Assembly: GCA_009908385.1 (NCBI GenBank)
Contig: JAAAPE010000059.1
Span: 1-60,799, forward strand
Reading direction: 5' to 3'
DNA: 60,799 nt
DNA from: Gammaproteobacteria bacterium
GTDB taxonomy: Bacteria; Pseudomonadota; Gammaproteobacteria; Xanthomonadales; Wenzhouxiangellaceae
A program made the translations under genes and the position numbers. Shown piece after piece: positions 9,331 to 17,569 of the stretch; the stretch's first letter is position 1, and every line of letters starts with the position of its first letter. The notes under the pieces were generated by a model. The model had not been told where the DNA came from, ran no database searches, and saw only the letters and a program-made list of their open reading frames with translations.

Positions 9331-10145
9331 CGCCGGTCCCCCGTTGCGAGGAGCTGGTCCGCGAGCTCCGCCGCGGGGTAGTGGAACGGCACCGGGCCGT
9401 CCGGTTCGCCCTGCATGAATTGCCGAATGAGCGGATTGTCGCTCGCCGACAGCTCGCGCGGCGTTCCCGAGGCGATGACCTTCCTGTCGGCGATGATACA
9501 GGCGTTGTCGGCCAGCGCCGCGACTTCGCGCACGTCGTGGGTGATGACGACGCTGGTCGTGCCCAGCGCGCCGTTGATGTCGCGGATCAGTCGCAGAGAC
9601 ACCCCCAGCGAGATGGGGTCGAGCCCGGCAAAGGGTTCGTCGTAGATCATGATGCCGGGATCGAGCGCCATCGCACGCGCCGTGGCCACGCGCCGTTTCA
9701 TGCCGCCCGACAGCTCGGCCGGGTAGAGATCCGCCGCCCCGCGCAGGCCGACCATCTCGAGCTTCATCAGCACCAGTCGCCTGATCAGCGATTCCGACAG
9801 GTCGGTGTGCTCTCGAAGCGGCAGCGCCACGTTGTCGAAACTGGTCATGTCGGTGAACAGCGCGCCGTTTTGAAGCAGGACACCGATGCCGCGACGCAGT
9901 TTTCCCAGTTCCTTCCCGCCGAGCTGGTCGACTCGGGCGTCGCCCACCCGGACTTCTCCAGAATCGGGGCGCAGCTGACCCGTGATCAGGCGAAGCACGG
10001 TGGTCTTGCCCGCACCGCTGGGGCCCATCACGGCCGTGACCTGCCCGGCCGGAAGGTCGAGGTCCAGATTCTCGAGGATCGTGCGGCCGCCGAGGCTTAC
10101 GGTCACGTCCTTGAGCGAGATCGCGATGGGGGTTCGATGCACCAT
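9327..10145 (-). CDS. mlaF: MlaF, ATPase of the Mla phospholipid transporter
   Basis: 272 residues from the chosen ATG. Walker A GPSGAGKT at 41-48, ABC signature LSGGMKRRVATARA near 150, Walker B IMIYDEPFAGLDP, and a switch His in VVITHD. It powers lipid movement by MlaE. The frame stays open to an ATG 78 bases upstream, but the ABC domain begins right after 10145 and the extra residues look non-coding. It is the first gene of the minus-strand mla operon. Confidence 0.92.
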   Translation of the reverse strand: MVHRTPIAISLKDVTVSLGGRTILENLDLDLPAGQVTAVMGPSGAGKTTVLRLITGQLRPDSGEVRVGDARVDQLGGKELGKLRRGIGVLLQNGALFTDMTSFDNVALPLREHTDLSESLIRRLVLMKLEMVGLRGAADLYPAELSGGMKRRVATARAMALDPGIMIYDEPFAGLDPISLGVSLRLIRDINGALGTTSVVITHDVREVAALADNACIIADRKVIASGTPRELSASDNPLIRQFMQGEPDGPVPFHYPAAELADQLLATGDRR

Positions 10146-10275
10146 GTTGTCGTTATTGTCCCGGGCCGTCCGTGATCCGACCGCGAAAGGCCTCACAAGT
10201 TTAGTGGCAGGGAGTGGGCCCACTCGCCTGCTACGACCTCCGGCGCCGGACCGCTCCGCTCAATGCCCCCGTGCG

Positions 10276-10292
10276 GGCCCGGTGACCGGGCC
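10276..10292. terminator. GC-rich hairpin after hslU
   Basis: A perfect 7-bp inverted repeat (GGCCCGG, loop TGA, CCGGGCC) ends one base before the hslU stop codon as read on the plus strand. It has no T-run, so it may serve as a transcript-end structure, not as a classical intrinsic terminator. The 10146-10293 gap holds nothing else that I recognise. Confidence 0.4.
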
Positions 10293-10293
10293 A

Positions 10294-11634
10294 CTACAGG
10301 ATATAACGGCTCAGGTCTTCGTTTCCTGCCAGGTCCTCGAGGGAGCGGTCGACGTACTCCGCGTCGATCACGACTTTTCCGCTCGAATGGTCGGGGGCGG
10401 AATAGGAAATGTCCTCGAGCAATCGCTCCATGACGGTGTGCAGCCGCCGGGCACCGATATTTTCGGTCGACTCGTTGACCGAGAAGGCGATCTCGGCCAG
10501 CCGCGTGATGGCGTCGTCGGTGAACTCCAGCTCGACGCCCTCCGTGGCGAGCAGGGCGACGTACTGCTCGGTCAGGCAGGCGTCCGGCTCGGTCAGGATA
10601 CGCTTGAAGTCGTCGACCGCCAGCGCGCGCAACTCAACGCGAATCGGCAGCCGGCCCTGCAGTTCAGGCACCAGGTCCGACGGCTTGGAGACATGGAATG
10701 CGCCCGAAGCGATGAACAGCATGTGGTCGGTGCTGACGGGCCCGTATCGGGTGTTGACGGTCGCGCCCTCGACCAGCGGCAGGAGGTCGCGCTGCACGCC
10801 CTCGCGTGAAACCTCTCCGGACCCGCCGCCTTCGGCACGCCGGGCGACCTTGTCGATCTCGTCGATGAAGACGATGCCGTGCTGCTCGGCCGTCTTGAGC
10901 GCCTGCTGCTTGACTTCCTCGTCGTTGATCATGCGCGCGGCTTCTTCATCGACCAGCAGTGGTATGGCGTCCTTGACCTTCATTCTTCGCTTCTGCTTGC
11001 GCTGGCCGGACATGTTCGAGAACATCTGCTGGAGCTGGTTGGTCATCTCCTCCATGCCGGGCGGCGCCATGATTTCCACACCCAGGTTCATGTCGAGATC
11101 GATCTCGATTTCGCGGTCGTTGAAGTCGCCGTCGAGCAACTTGCGCATCATCTTCCGCCGCGTCTCCGAGGAGCGTTCCTCGGGCTCCTCCGGCGCATTG
11201 GCGAAACCGGAATTCTGCTGGCGCGGAAGCATGATGTCGAGCACGCGTTCGACCGCCGCGTCTTCGGCGCGCGAACGGACCCTGGCCATCGCTTCGTCGC
11301 GGGCGAGCTTGTAGGCCACCTCGGTGAGGTCGCGCACGATCGATTCCACGTCCTTGCCGACATAGCCCACTTCGGTGAACTTGGTGGCCTCGACCTTGAT
11401 GAATGGCGCCTTGGCCAGCGTCGCCAGCCGGCGCGCGATCTCGGTCTTGCCTACGCCGGTCGGGCCGATCATGAGGATGTTCTTGGGCGTGATTTCCGGC
11501 TGCAGCTTTTCGTCGACCTGCATGCGGCGCCAGCGGTTTCTCAGCGCAATGGCGACGGCGCGTTTGGCGTCGGCCTGGCCGATGATATGCCGGTCGAGTT
11601 CCTGCACGATTTCACGGGGCGTCATCTGGGTCAT
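10294..11634 (-). CDS. hslU: HslU, ATPase subunit of the HslUV protease
   Basis: 446 residues. Walker A GPTGVGKT at 57-64, Walker [10 protein letters not shown], the pore motif [13 protein letters not shown] near 90 and the C-terminal RYIL tail that inserts into HslV. HslU unfolds substrates and feeds them to the HslV peptidase, a heat-shock protein-quality function in the cytoplasm. It starts 3 bp after hslV, the usual order hslV-hslU. Confidence 0.97.
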   Translation of the reverse strand: MTQMTPREIVQELDRHIIGQADAKRAVAIALRNRWRRMQVDEKLQPEITPKNILMIGPTGVGKTEIARRLATLAKAPFIKVEATKFTEVGYVGKDVESIVRDLTEVAYKLARDEAMARVRSRAEDAAVERVLDIMLPRQQNSGFANAPEEPEERSSETRRKMMRKLLDGDFNDREIEIDLDMNLGVEIMAPPGMEEMTNQLQQMFSNMSGQRKQKRRMKVKDAIPLLVDEEAARMINDEEVKQQALKTAEQHGIVFIDEIDKVARRAEGGGSGEVSREGVQRDLLPLVEGATVNTRYGPVSTDHMLFIASGAFHVSKPSDLVPELQGRLPIRVELRALAVDDFKRILTEPDACLTEQYVALLATEGVELEFTDDAITRLAEIAFSVNESTENIGARRLHTVMERLLEDISYSAPDHSSGKVVIDAEYVDRSLEDLAGNEDLSRYIL

Positions 11635-11637
11635 GGC

Positions 11638-12189
11638 TTACTCGGCGGTTGCGGTGTCGAGGGTTTCGACGGTGAAATTGTGATTGGTGTAGATGCAGAC
11701 CTCGCCGGCGATCGTCAGAGCCTCGCGGCAAATCGTCTCCGCGTCGAGATCGGTGTGACGCTGGAGCGCCCGTGCTGCCGACTGCGCGAACGGCCCTCCG
11801 GAACCGATGGCGATCAGGCCTTCCTCGGGCTCGATCACGTCGCCGTTGCCCGAGATGATCAGGGAGGCCTCGTGGTCGGCTACGGCCAACAGCGCCTCGA
11901 GTCGGCGCAGCGTGCGATCGGTACGCCAGTCCTTGGCCAGCTCGACCGCGGCGCGCGTGAGATGGCCGGAATGCATTTCCAGCTTGCTCTCGAAGCGCTC
12001 GAACAGCGTGAAGGCATCGGCGGTGGCGCCGGCGAAGCCGGCCAGGACCTTGCCCTTGTAGAGGCGCCGTACCTTGCGGGCGTTCGATTTCATGACGGTG
12101 TTGCCAAGCGTTACCTGGCCGTCACCGGCAATCACGACCTGATCGCCGCGTCTGACGGAGACGATGGTCGTGCCGCGGTATTGTTCCAT
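11638..12189 (-). CDS. hslV: HslV, peptidase subunit of the HslUV protease
   Basis: 183 residues from the chosen ATG at 12189. The sequence begins [14 protein letters not shown]; the N-terminal nucleophile is the first Thr of TTIV, so a short six-residue propeptide is removed. In E. coli only the initiator Met precedes this Thr; short leaders of this kind are known in Xanthomonadales. GDGQVTLGN and the Lys of [19 protein letters not shown] complete the active site. An upstream in-frame start at 12225 is less likely. Confidence 0.95.
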   Translation of the reverse strand: MEQYRGTTIVSVRRGDQVVIAGDGQVTLGNTVMKSNARKVRRLYKGKVLAGFAGATADAFTLFERFESKLEMHSGHLTRAAVELAKDWRTDRTLRRLEALLAVADHEASLIISGNGDVIEPEEGLIAIGSGGPFAQSAARALQRHTDLDAETICREALTIAGEVCIYTNHNFTVETLDTATAE

Positions 12190-12268
12190 TCGCAAGCTCG
12201 CTGATAACGGGTGAGCAGGAAACATGGGGATGGCGCCTTACGAAGGCAATGAGTTGTAGCAAAGGCCT

Positions 12269-12384
12269 GAAATTCGAAATCGCAAGCACCAAATCCGAAA
12301 CGGTTTCGAATGACCAGACTACGACTCGGCTGGGTTTGCCTTTTCGTGCTTGTTTCGGATTTCGGTATTCGAATTTCGAATTTA
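12269..12384. repeat. Imperfect palindrome built from short AT-rich words
   Basis: Left arm carries AATTCGAAATCG, then AAGCACC and AAATCCGAAAC; the right arm returns GTGCTTGTTTCGGATTT and ATTCGAATTTCGAATTT. The arms pair over most of their length around a ~30-base centre. It lies between xerC and hslV (both minus strand) and touches the xerC stop. It is far more AT-rich than the surrounding genes. It could act as a terminator or processing hairpin. Confidence 0.8.
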
Positions 12385-13305
12385 CTGGTCGGAAGACGCT
12401 TCCGGATCCTTCGTCGACTTCCGGGCTCTCGGGTGGGTTTCGTCGTAGACCCTGGCGAGATGCTGGAAGTCCAGGTGGGTGTAGATCTGGGTGGTCGTGA
12501 GATTGGCGTGGCCGAGCAGCTCCTGTACCGCCCGGAGGTCGCCGGAGGATTCCAGGATGTGCGAGGCGAAGCTGTGCCTGAGCTGGTGGGGATGCACGTT
12601 CTGGTCGAGGCCCTGTCGCCGCGACCAGTAGGCGACGCGCTTCTGGATGGCGCGAACGCCGAGCGGCCGGCCTTTCAGGCTGGTGAATACACGGCTGTCT
12701 CCGACACCCGCGATCGGGGCCTGGATGCGCCGCCACCGCTCGAGGGCGCGGACGGCGTGCCGTCCCATCGGCACGAGCCTTTCGCGCCGCCCCTTGCCGA
12801 CCACCCGGACCAGGCCCTCGAACAGATCGAGCCGGTTCCAGCCCAGGCCGGCCAGCTCGCTGACGCGCAGGCCCGAGGCATAGAAGAGCTCGAGCATGGC
12901 GCGGTCCCGAACGGCAAGGTCATCTTCCTCGGGAATATCGAGCAAGGCCAGCACCTGATCGACGTCGAGTACTTCGGGGAGCTTCCGCCGGGCCTTGGGG
13001 GCGCGGACGCCCTGCACCGGGTCGGCCTCGACGATGCCCTCGCGTCGGAGGTATCGAAAGAGTCGACGCAGCCCCGACAGGCGGCGCTGCACGCTGCGCG
13101 GATCCAGTCCCCGCCGGTGTTCGGCCGCCGCGAAGCTGCGGACTTCGACGATCGACACCGCTTCGACCGATTCGATGTCCGAGTCCCGGCACCAGGCCTG
13201 GAAGCGGGCGAGGTCGCGTCGGTAGGCGTCGATGGTGGCCGGGCTGAGGCCGGCCTCGTCGGCGGCATGGTCGAGGAAGGCGGAGACGGCCGCCTCGAGC
13301 TTCAT
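12382..13305 (-). CDS. xerC: XerC tyrosine recombinase
   Basis: 307 residues with an N-terminal SAM-like core-binding domain (about 1-95) and a C-terminal catalytic domain. All catalytic residues are visible: R147 (SGLRVSEL), K171, H240 and R243 (HPHQLRHSFASH), H266 (LLGHANL) and Y275 (IYTHLDF). With XerD it resolves chromosome dimers at dif. The neighbours dapF and DUF484 upstream and hslVU downstream are the standard XerC context. The start lies one base after the DUF484 stop. Confidence 0.96.
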   Translation of the reverse strand: MKLEAAVSAFLDHAADEAGLSPATIDAYRRDLARFQAWCRDSDIESVEAVSIVEVRSFAAAEHRRGLDPRSVQRRLSGLRRLFRYLRREGIVEADPVQGVRAPKARRKLPEVLDVDQVLALLDIPEEDDLAVRDRAMLELFYASGLRVSELAGLGWNRLDLFEGLVRVVGKGRRERLVPMGRHAVRALERWRRIQAPIAGVGDSRVFTSLKGRPLGVRAIQKRVAYWSRRQGLDQNVHPHQLRHSFASHILESSGDLRAVQELLGHANLTTTQIYTHLDFQHLARVYDETHPRARKSTKDPEASSDQ

Positions 13306-13306
13306 T

Positions 13307-13987
13307 TCAGGCCCGCTTGCGCTCGCCGGAGCGGTCCAGTTCCAGTCGATGCCGGATGGTGGTGCCCAGCAGCTCGAGAAAAAGGGTGCCCATGCCCGGG
13401 TGGAACCGTTCGGCCGATTCGGCGCCGATCGCCAGCAGGCCGATGCCGCTCACCGGTACGAGGGCGGCCGAGCCGATCGATTCGTGTTGCCTCGGGAACA
13501 GCACTTCCAGTTTCGAACGAGTGAAGCGCCCGAATTCGATATTACCCGACTCGAGCAGGGAGTCGAGCCAGTCCGGCACGGCGGAGTCGAGAAGGCTGAC
13601 GCTATCCACCTGGGCCAGTGAGTCATGCGTCTCGAGCAGGTGCAGACGGACACTGAGCGCATCGAAATCGCTGGCCAGTCGATCGATCAGCCGCTCGATG
13701 AATTCCGACGTCGACTGGGTCGTCATCACTTCCAGCGTGAGCTGATGCAGGCGTTGCATCAGCCGTTCGTTTTCTCCGGCGATGCCGGCCAGGGTTTCCA
13801 GTTGCGTGCGCAGCTGGTGGTTTTCCCGGCGCAGTCGGCCGACCTGGACTTCGATCAGGGACGAAGCGCCGCTGTCGTGCGGGATTTCAATGCCGTCGAG
13901 GGCTTCGGGGTGGCGCCAGAAAAAGTCCGGATGGGCGGCCAGCCACTCGATGATCGCTCCTTCGTTCAGGGGTTTGCTGTCGGCCAT
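13307..13987 (-). CDS. DUF484 family protein (GAF-like)
   Basis: 226 residues of the DUF484 family, with WLAAHPDFFWRHPEAL at the N-terminus, a coiled-coil stretch around 45-80 (RLRRENHQLRTQLETL) and a GAF-like C-terminal half ending in FLELLGTTIRHRLE. The function is unknown. It is conserved between dapF and xerC in gammaproteobacteria and overlaps dapF by 22 bp. The ATG at 13987 is chosen because the recognisable domain begins there; the frame stays open upstream through dapF. Confidence 0.9.
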   Translation of the reverse strand: MADSKPLNEGAIIEWLAAHPDFFWRHPEALDGIEIPHDSGASSLIEVQVGRLRRENHQLRTQLETLAGIAGENERLMQRLHQLTLEVMTTQSTSEFIERLIDRLASDFDALSVRLHLLETHDSLAQVDSVSLLDSAVPDWLDSLLESGNIEFGRFTRSKLEVLFPRQHESIGSAALVPVSGIGLLAIGAESAERFHPGMGTLFLELLGTTIRHRLELDRSGERKRA

Positions 13988-14823
13988 GCAATGACTCCTT
14001 CGAAGACGTGTCGGGCCGGCCCGCTGGTGACCACCGGCGATCCATCGCCAGCCCAATCTACCACAAGCCTTCCGCCAGGCTGGTCGATGTTGACCGGAGA
14101 ATCGACGTGACCGAGGCGGATCAGCATCGCTGCAGCGGCGCTGGCGCCGCTGCCGCAGGCGCGCGTCGGCCCGGCCCCCCGCTCGAACACGCGGAGCGTG
14201 ACGTGTTGCCGGTCGACGATCCTGGCCAGGCCGATGTTGGCGCCGCGGGTCAATTCCGGACGGCCGCCGACGATCCCCGCGACCCGTTCGAGCCGGTCGC
14301 GATCGGGCGGATCGTGCGAGATCACGAGCAGGTGCGGGTTGCCCAGCGAGGCGCCGTGGACCGTCAGCGCCTCCGAACCGGCCCGCAGCGACCAGGGAAA
14401 GGCGTCGACGCCCGAGAGGCCAAGGGCGGCCGGCTCGAAGCGGGGGACGGTCAGGCTGGCCCGGAACAGGTCGTCGGCCTCGGGCGCGGCCTCCACCGTG
14501 CCGGCGGGTGTCTCGAGCAGGACCGGGCCGTTGGCTCCGGCGTTCATCCGGAGCCAGAGCGCCACGGCCCGCATGCCGTTGCCGCACTGTTCGGCGCGGC
14601 TGCCGTCGCAGTTGCGGATGTCCACGCGGCAGGCGTGCGCGGGGTCGGTCGGCTTTCTGAGGATGAGCATCTGGTCGAATCCGACGCCGAGCCGCCGATC
14701 GCCCCAGCGCTGGACGAGCTGTTCGTCGGCTTCGAACGCGCGCCGGCGCGCATCGATCAGCATGAAATCGTTTCCCAGCGCCTCGAGTTTGCTGAATGGC
14801 AGTCCGGCTTTGGCGGAGGGCAT
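13966..14823 (-). CDS. dapF: Diaminopimelate epimerase DapF
   Basis: 285 residues. Catalytic cysteines are C80 (EQCGNGMR) and C223 (TRACGSGASAAA), with the substrate motif KLEALGNDFMLID at the N-terminus. It converts LL- to meso-diaminopimelate for lysine and peptidoglycan synthesis. It follows lptM by 5 bp. In many relatives lysA lies between lptM and dapF; it is absent here. Confidence 0.96.
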   Translation of the reverse strand: MPSAKAGLPFSKLEALGNDFMLIDARRRAFEADEQLVQRWGDRRLGVGFDQMLILRKPTDPAHACRVDIRNCDGSRAEQCGNGMRAVALWLRMNAGANGPVLLETPAGTVEAAPEADDLFRASLTVPRFEPAALGLSGVDAFPWSLRAGSEALTVHGASLGNPHLLVISHDPPDRDRLERVAGIVGGRPELTRGANIGLARIVDRQHVTLRVFERGAGPTRACGSGASAAAAMLIRLGHVDSPVNIDQPGGRLVVDWAGDGSPVVTSGPARHVFEGVIAWPTANP

Positions 14824-14828
14824 GGCGG

Positions 14829-14978
14829 TCAGTCCGACTCGGTCTCCTCGCCAGCCGAATCGTCTTCCGCAGGCGGGGACTCGGGCAGGTAGAGATCGCC
14901 CTTCAGGCCGCAGCCGGCGAGCGTGAGCGCGCCGACGAACAACAGAGCGGCGGCGAGGGCGGGTAAACTTGCACGCAT
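14829..14978 (-). CDS. lptM: LptM (YifL-type) small lipoprotein
   Basis: 49 residues: signal sequence and lipobox LAGC (Cys23) followed by GLKGDLYLPE, the conserved post-cysteine motif of LptM, which helps LptD oxidative maturation in the outer membrane. The ATG at 14978 has a GGAG site (TCTGGAGTCGTTC) upstream. Its start codon overlaps the opposing esterase start codon by two bases. The family regularly precedes dapF or lysA, which agrees. Confidence 0.88.
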   Translation of the reverse strand: MRASLPALAAALLFVGALTLAGCGLKGDLYLPESPPAEDDSAGEETESD

Positions 14979-15657
14979 GAACGACTCCAGAACCGAGCAG
15001 TTGGAACGTGTCGTGACCGAGACCGGTCCCGAACCATCGCATGCCGTCGTCTGGCTACACGGGCTGGGCGCCGACGGCCACGATTTCGAACCGATTGTAC
15101 CGCAGCTTTCCAGCGCCGCCCGCCGGGCGGTGCGCTTCGTTTTTCCGCATGCACCCGTGCAGCCGGTCACGATCAACGGCGGCATGGCCATGCGCGCTTG
15201 GTACGACATCCTGGGGGTCGACATCGACCGCGCGCAGGATCTCGACGGTGTTCACGCTTCGGTTGCGGCGATCGACGCCCTGATCGATGAACAGATCGCC
15301 ACCGGCATCGAGCCGGCGCGGATCGTGCTCGCGGGATTTTCGCAGGGTGGCGCGGTCGCGCTGCGCTGCGGGCTCGCGCGTCGCGAGCCGCTGGCCGGCA
15401 TCATCGCGCTTTCGACCTACCTGCCCGAGGGCGACCGACTCGCCGAGTGGGCGGCGGCCGGGTCGCGCGGCATGCCCGTTTTCATGGGGCACGGCAGCCA
15501 GGATCCGATCGTTCCCGTTGGCCTGGGCGAGGCCAGCGCGAAGGCTCTGTCCGGCGCCGGCTTCCGGGTCGAATGGCACACCTGGCCCATGCCTCATGCC
15601 GTGTGCCCCGAAGAAATCCATGCGATCGACGGTTGGCTGGAGGCGCGCCTGGCATGA
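14977..15657 (+). CDS. Carboxylesterase / alpha-beta hydrolase (EstB/YpfH family)
   Basis: 226 residues of the phospholipase/carboxylesterase family. The triad is S122 (AGFSQGGA), D176 (HGSQDPIVP) and H207 (PMPHAVC), with the oxyanion loop WLHGLGADGHDF at 27-38. It hydrolyses short acyl esters in the cytoplasm; the real substrate is unknown. The ATG at 14977 is preferred to an in-frame GTG at 14923, which would lie inside lptM. The end overlaps the response regulator start (ATGA). Confidence 0.92.
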   Translation: MNDSRTEQLERVVTETGPEPSHAVVWLHGLGADGHDFEPIVPQLSSAARRAVRFVFPHAPVQPVTINGGMAMRAWYDILGVDIDRAQDLDGVHASVAAIDALIDEQIATGIEPARIVLAGFSQGGAVALRCGLARREPLAGIIALSTYLPEGDRLAEWAAAGSRGMPVFMGHGSQDPIVPVGLGEASAKALSGAGFRVEWHTWPMPHAVCPEEIHAIDGWLEARLA

Positions 15658-16379
15658 GCGAGCTGCGGGTATTGCTCGTCGACGACGAGCGTCCGGCGCT
15701 GGAGCGCCTTGCCCGGCTCCTGGAGAGCCAGGACGGGGCGACGGTCTGCGGGAGTCTGAGCGACGCGAGCGGTGTGCTCGAGGCCTGCACCGAGCTCTTG
15801 CCGGACGTGGTTCTCCTCGACGTCGAGATGCCCGGGATGGACGGACTCGACGTGGCCCGACGGCTCAGGAAGCTGTCACCGCCGCCGGCTGTGGTCTTCG
15901 TGACGGCCTACGAACAATACGCTGTGGAGGCTTTCGAGCTGGCCGCCGTCGATTACCTCGTCAAGCCGGTCAGGGCCGACCGCCTCGCGCGTGCACTGGA
16001 CCGGGCGCGAAGCCGTCCGCTCGGTCCGGGGCAGGTCCTCAAGACCCGGCTCGGCGACCGTCTGCTGTCGATCCCGCTCGCGGAGGTGCGCGCGCTGGTG
16101 GCCGAGGACAAGTACACGGTGGTGCATTTCGACAAGGGGGAAGCCCTGGTCGACGACTCGCTGGTCAGCCTCGAGCAGCGCTTTTCCCGGCATTTCGTCC
16201 GGGTGCATCGCAAGGCCCTGGTCGCGAGGCGCTACCTGCGAGGCCTGTTTCGGGACGAGAAAGGCCAGGAGCGTGTCGAACTCGACGGCAGTCAGTGCTG
16301 CCCGCCGGTCAGCCGGCGCAACTTGCCGCTCGTTAGACAGCTGCTCGACGGGCGGGGATTCATGGAAGCGAGAGAATGA
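15654..16379 (+). CDS. LytTR-type response regulator (AlgR-like)
   Basis: 241 residues: receiver domain 1-120 with phospho-acceptor D56 (LLDVEMPGMDG) and Lys in DYLVKPV, then a LytTR DNA-binding domain (about 135-235) with RFSRHFVRVHRKALVA. It overlaps both the esterase and hemC by 4 bp. The AlgR-hemC neighbourhood is known from Pseudomonas, but no AlgZ-like kinase gene is adjacent here. Target genes are unknown. Confidence 0.9.
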   Translation: MSELRVLLVDDERPALERLARLLESQDGATVCGSLSDASGVLEACTELLPDVVLLDVEMPGMDGLDVARRLRKLSPPPAVVFVTAYEQYAVEAFELAAVDYLVKPVRADRLARALDRARSRPLGPGQVLKTRLGDRLLSIPLAEVRALVAEDKYTVVHFDKGEALVDDSLVSLEQRFSRHFVRVHRKALVARRYLRGLFRDEKGQERVELDGSQCCPPVSRRNLPLVRQLLDGRGFMEARE

Positions 16380-17302
16380 TGGACTGCCTGAGAATCGCAA
16401 CCCGAAAATCACCGCTGGCCATGTGGCAGGCCGAGCACGTGGCCGAGGCGCTGCGCCGCACGCACGCCGATCTGGACGTGACCCTGGTGCCCCTGAGCAC
16501 CCGCGGCGATGAAATCCTCGACCGTTCGCTGTCAGAAATCGGCGGCAAGGGCCTGTTTCTCAAGGAGCTCGAACGCGCGCTCATTGACGACGAGGCCGAT
16601 ATCGCCGTCCACTCGCTAAAGGACGTTCCAGCCGAATCTCCGGCGGAGTTCGAACTGGCCGCCTGGCTGCCGCGCGCCGACTGGCGCGATCGCTGGATCA
16701 CCCGCGATGGTGTCCGCCCGCAGGACCTTCCGGCGGGAGCGCGAGTCGGCACCGCCAGCCTGCGACGGCAGAGCCAGTTGCTGGCCATGTGCCCGCAGCT
16801 TCACGTGGTGCCGGTGCGCGGCAGCGTGCAGACCCGTCTGGACAAGCTCGACGCCGGTGAGGTCGACGGCCTCATCCTCGCCTCGGCCGGGCTGCAGCGC
16901 TTGGGAATCGAGAGGCCGGGGAGCCTGCCGCTGGAGCCGCCCGGCTTCCTGCCCTCGGCCGGGCAGGGCGTGATCGTGGTCCAGTGCCGGCGGGGCGAGA
17001 ACGAAGTGATCCGGCTGCTCGGTCCGCTCGATTGTCCGGAAACGGTGGCGACGATGCGCGCCGAGCGTGCCGTGGTTTCCGAGCTGGGCGGCGACTGCCG
17101 CATGCCCCTGGCCGCTTTCGCCGAGCTGGAGGACGCCGGCATTCGCTTGCGGGCGAGACTGGCCAGTCCCGATGGCCGGCAGGTGCTGGACTCGTCGGTC
17201 GAAGGGCGCGTGGAAGACGCCGACGCCCTCGGTCGGCAGGCGGCTCGCCACCTGCTCGACCAGGGCGGCGACCAGATACTGCGGGCGCTGGAAAGCCTCT
17301 GA
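16376..17302 (+). CDS. hemC: Porphobilinogen deaminase HemC
   Basis: 308 residues, normal for the family. C241 in ELGGDCRMPLAAFAE holds the dipyrromethane cofactor; RIATRKSPLAMWQA and AVHSLKDVP are visible substrate-site motifs. It polymerises four porphobilinogens to hydroxymethylbilane in heme synthesis. It overlaps the LytTR gene by 4 bp, so regulator and enzyme share a transcript. Confidence 0.97.
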   Translation: MMDCLRIATRKSPLAMWQAEHVAEALRRTHADLDVTLVPLSTRGDEILDRSLSEIGGKGLFLKELERALIDDEADIAVHSLKDVPAESPAEFELAAWLPRADWRDRWITRDGVRPQDLPAGARVGTASLRRQSQLLAMCPQLHVVPVRGSVQTRLDKLDAGEVDGLILASAGLQRLGIERPGSLPLEPPGFLPSAGQGVIVVQCRRGENEVIRLLGPLDCPETVATMRAERAVVSELGGDCRMPLAAFAELEDAGIRLRARLASPDGRQVLDSSVEGRVEDADALGRQAARHLLDQGGDQILRALESL

Positions 17303-17510
17303 CGCACTGATCATGAAACCGGCTGGACTTTGCCGCAGAACTGTGTCAGAGTGTAGTCAAAAGGTGGAAACGAGGGGATTGACACGATTTGCTTTCCGGG
17401 CGTCACCCACGGTTCAACTTGTTGAGGTGCGTCCCCCTACTGCCAACGCCAACACGCAAGCCCCCAGCACTTTGGCAAGTTGCGCCAGACGCCCGGAATC
17501 TTACGACAGC

Positions 17511-17544
17511 AAAGCCTGCCCGAGCGGCAGGCTTTCGCTTTTTC
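17511..17544 (+). terminator. Intrinsic terminator between hemC and hemD
   Basis: A perfect 10-bp stem, AAAGCCTGCC and GGCAGGCTTT around a five-base loop (CGAGC), followed by CGCTTTTTC. This is a strong Rho-independent terminator shape on the plus strand, placed 26 bp before the hemD start. It should end hemC transcription, or the transcript of a small RNA encoded in the 267-bp gap. Confidence 0.8.
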
Positions 17545-17569
17545 GGCCCTTCAATCCTCAGGTGGCGGC

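Noticed and set aside
17379..17407. TTGACA at 17379 as a full promoter for a small RNA or hemD
   Set aside because: No acceptable -10 hexamer lies 15-19 bases downstream (the sequence there reads GGGCGTCACCC).
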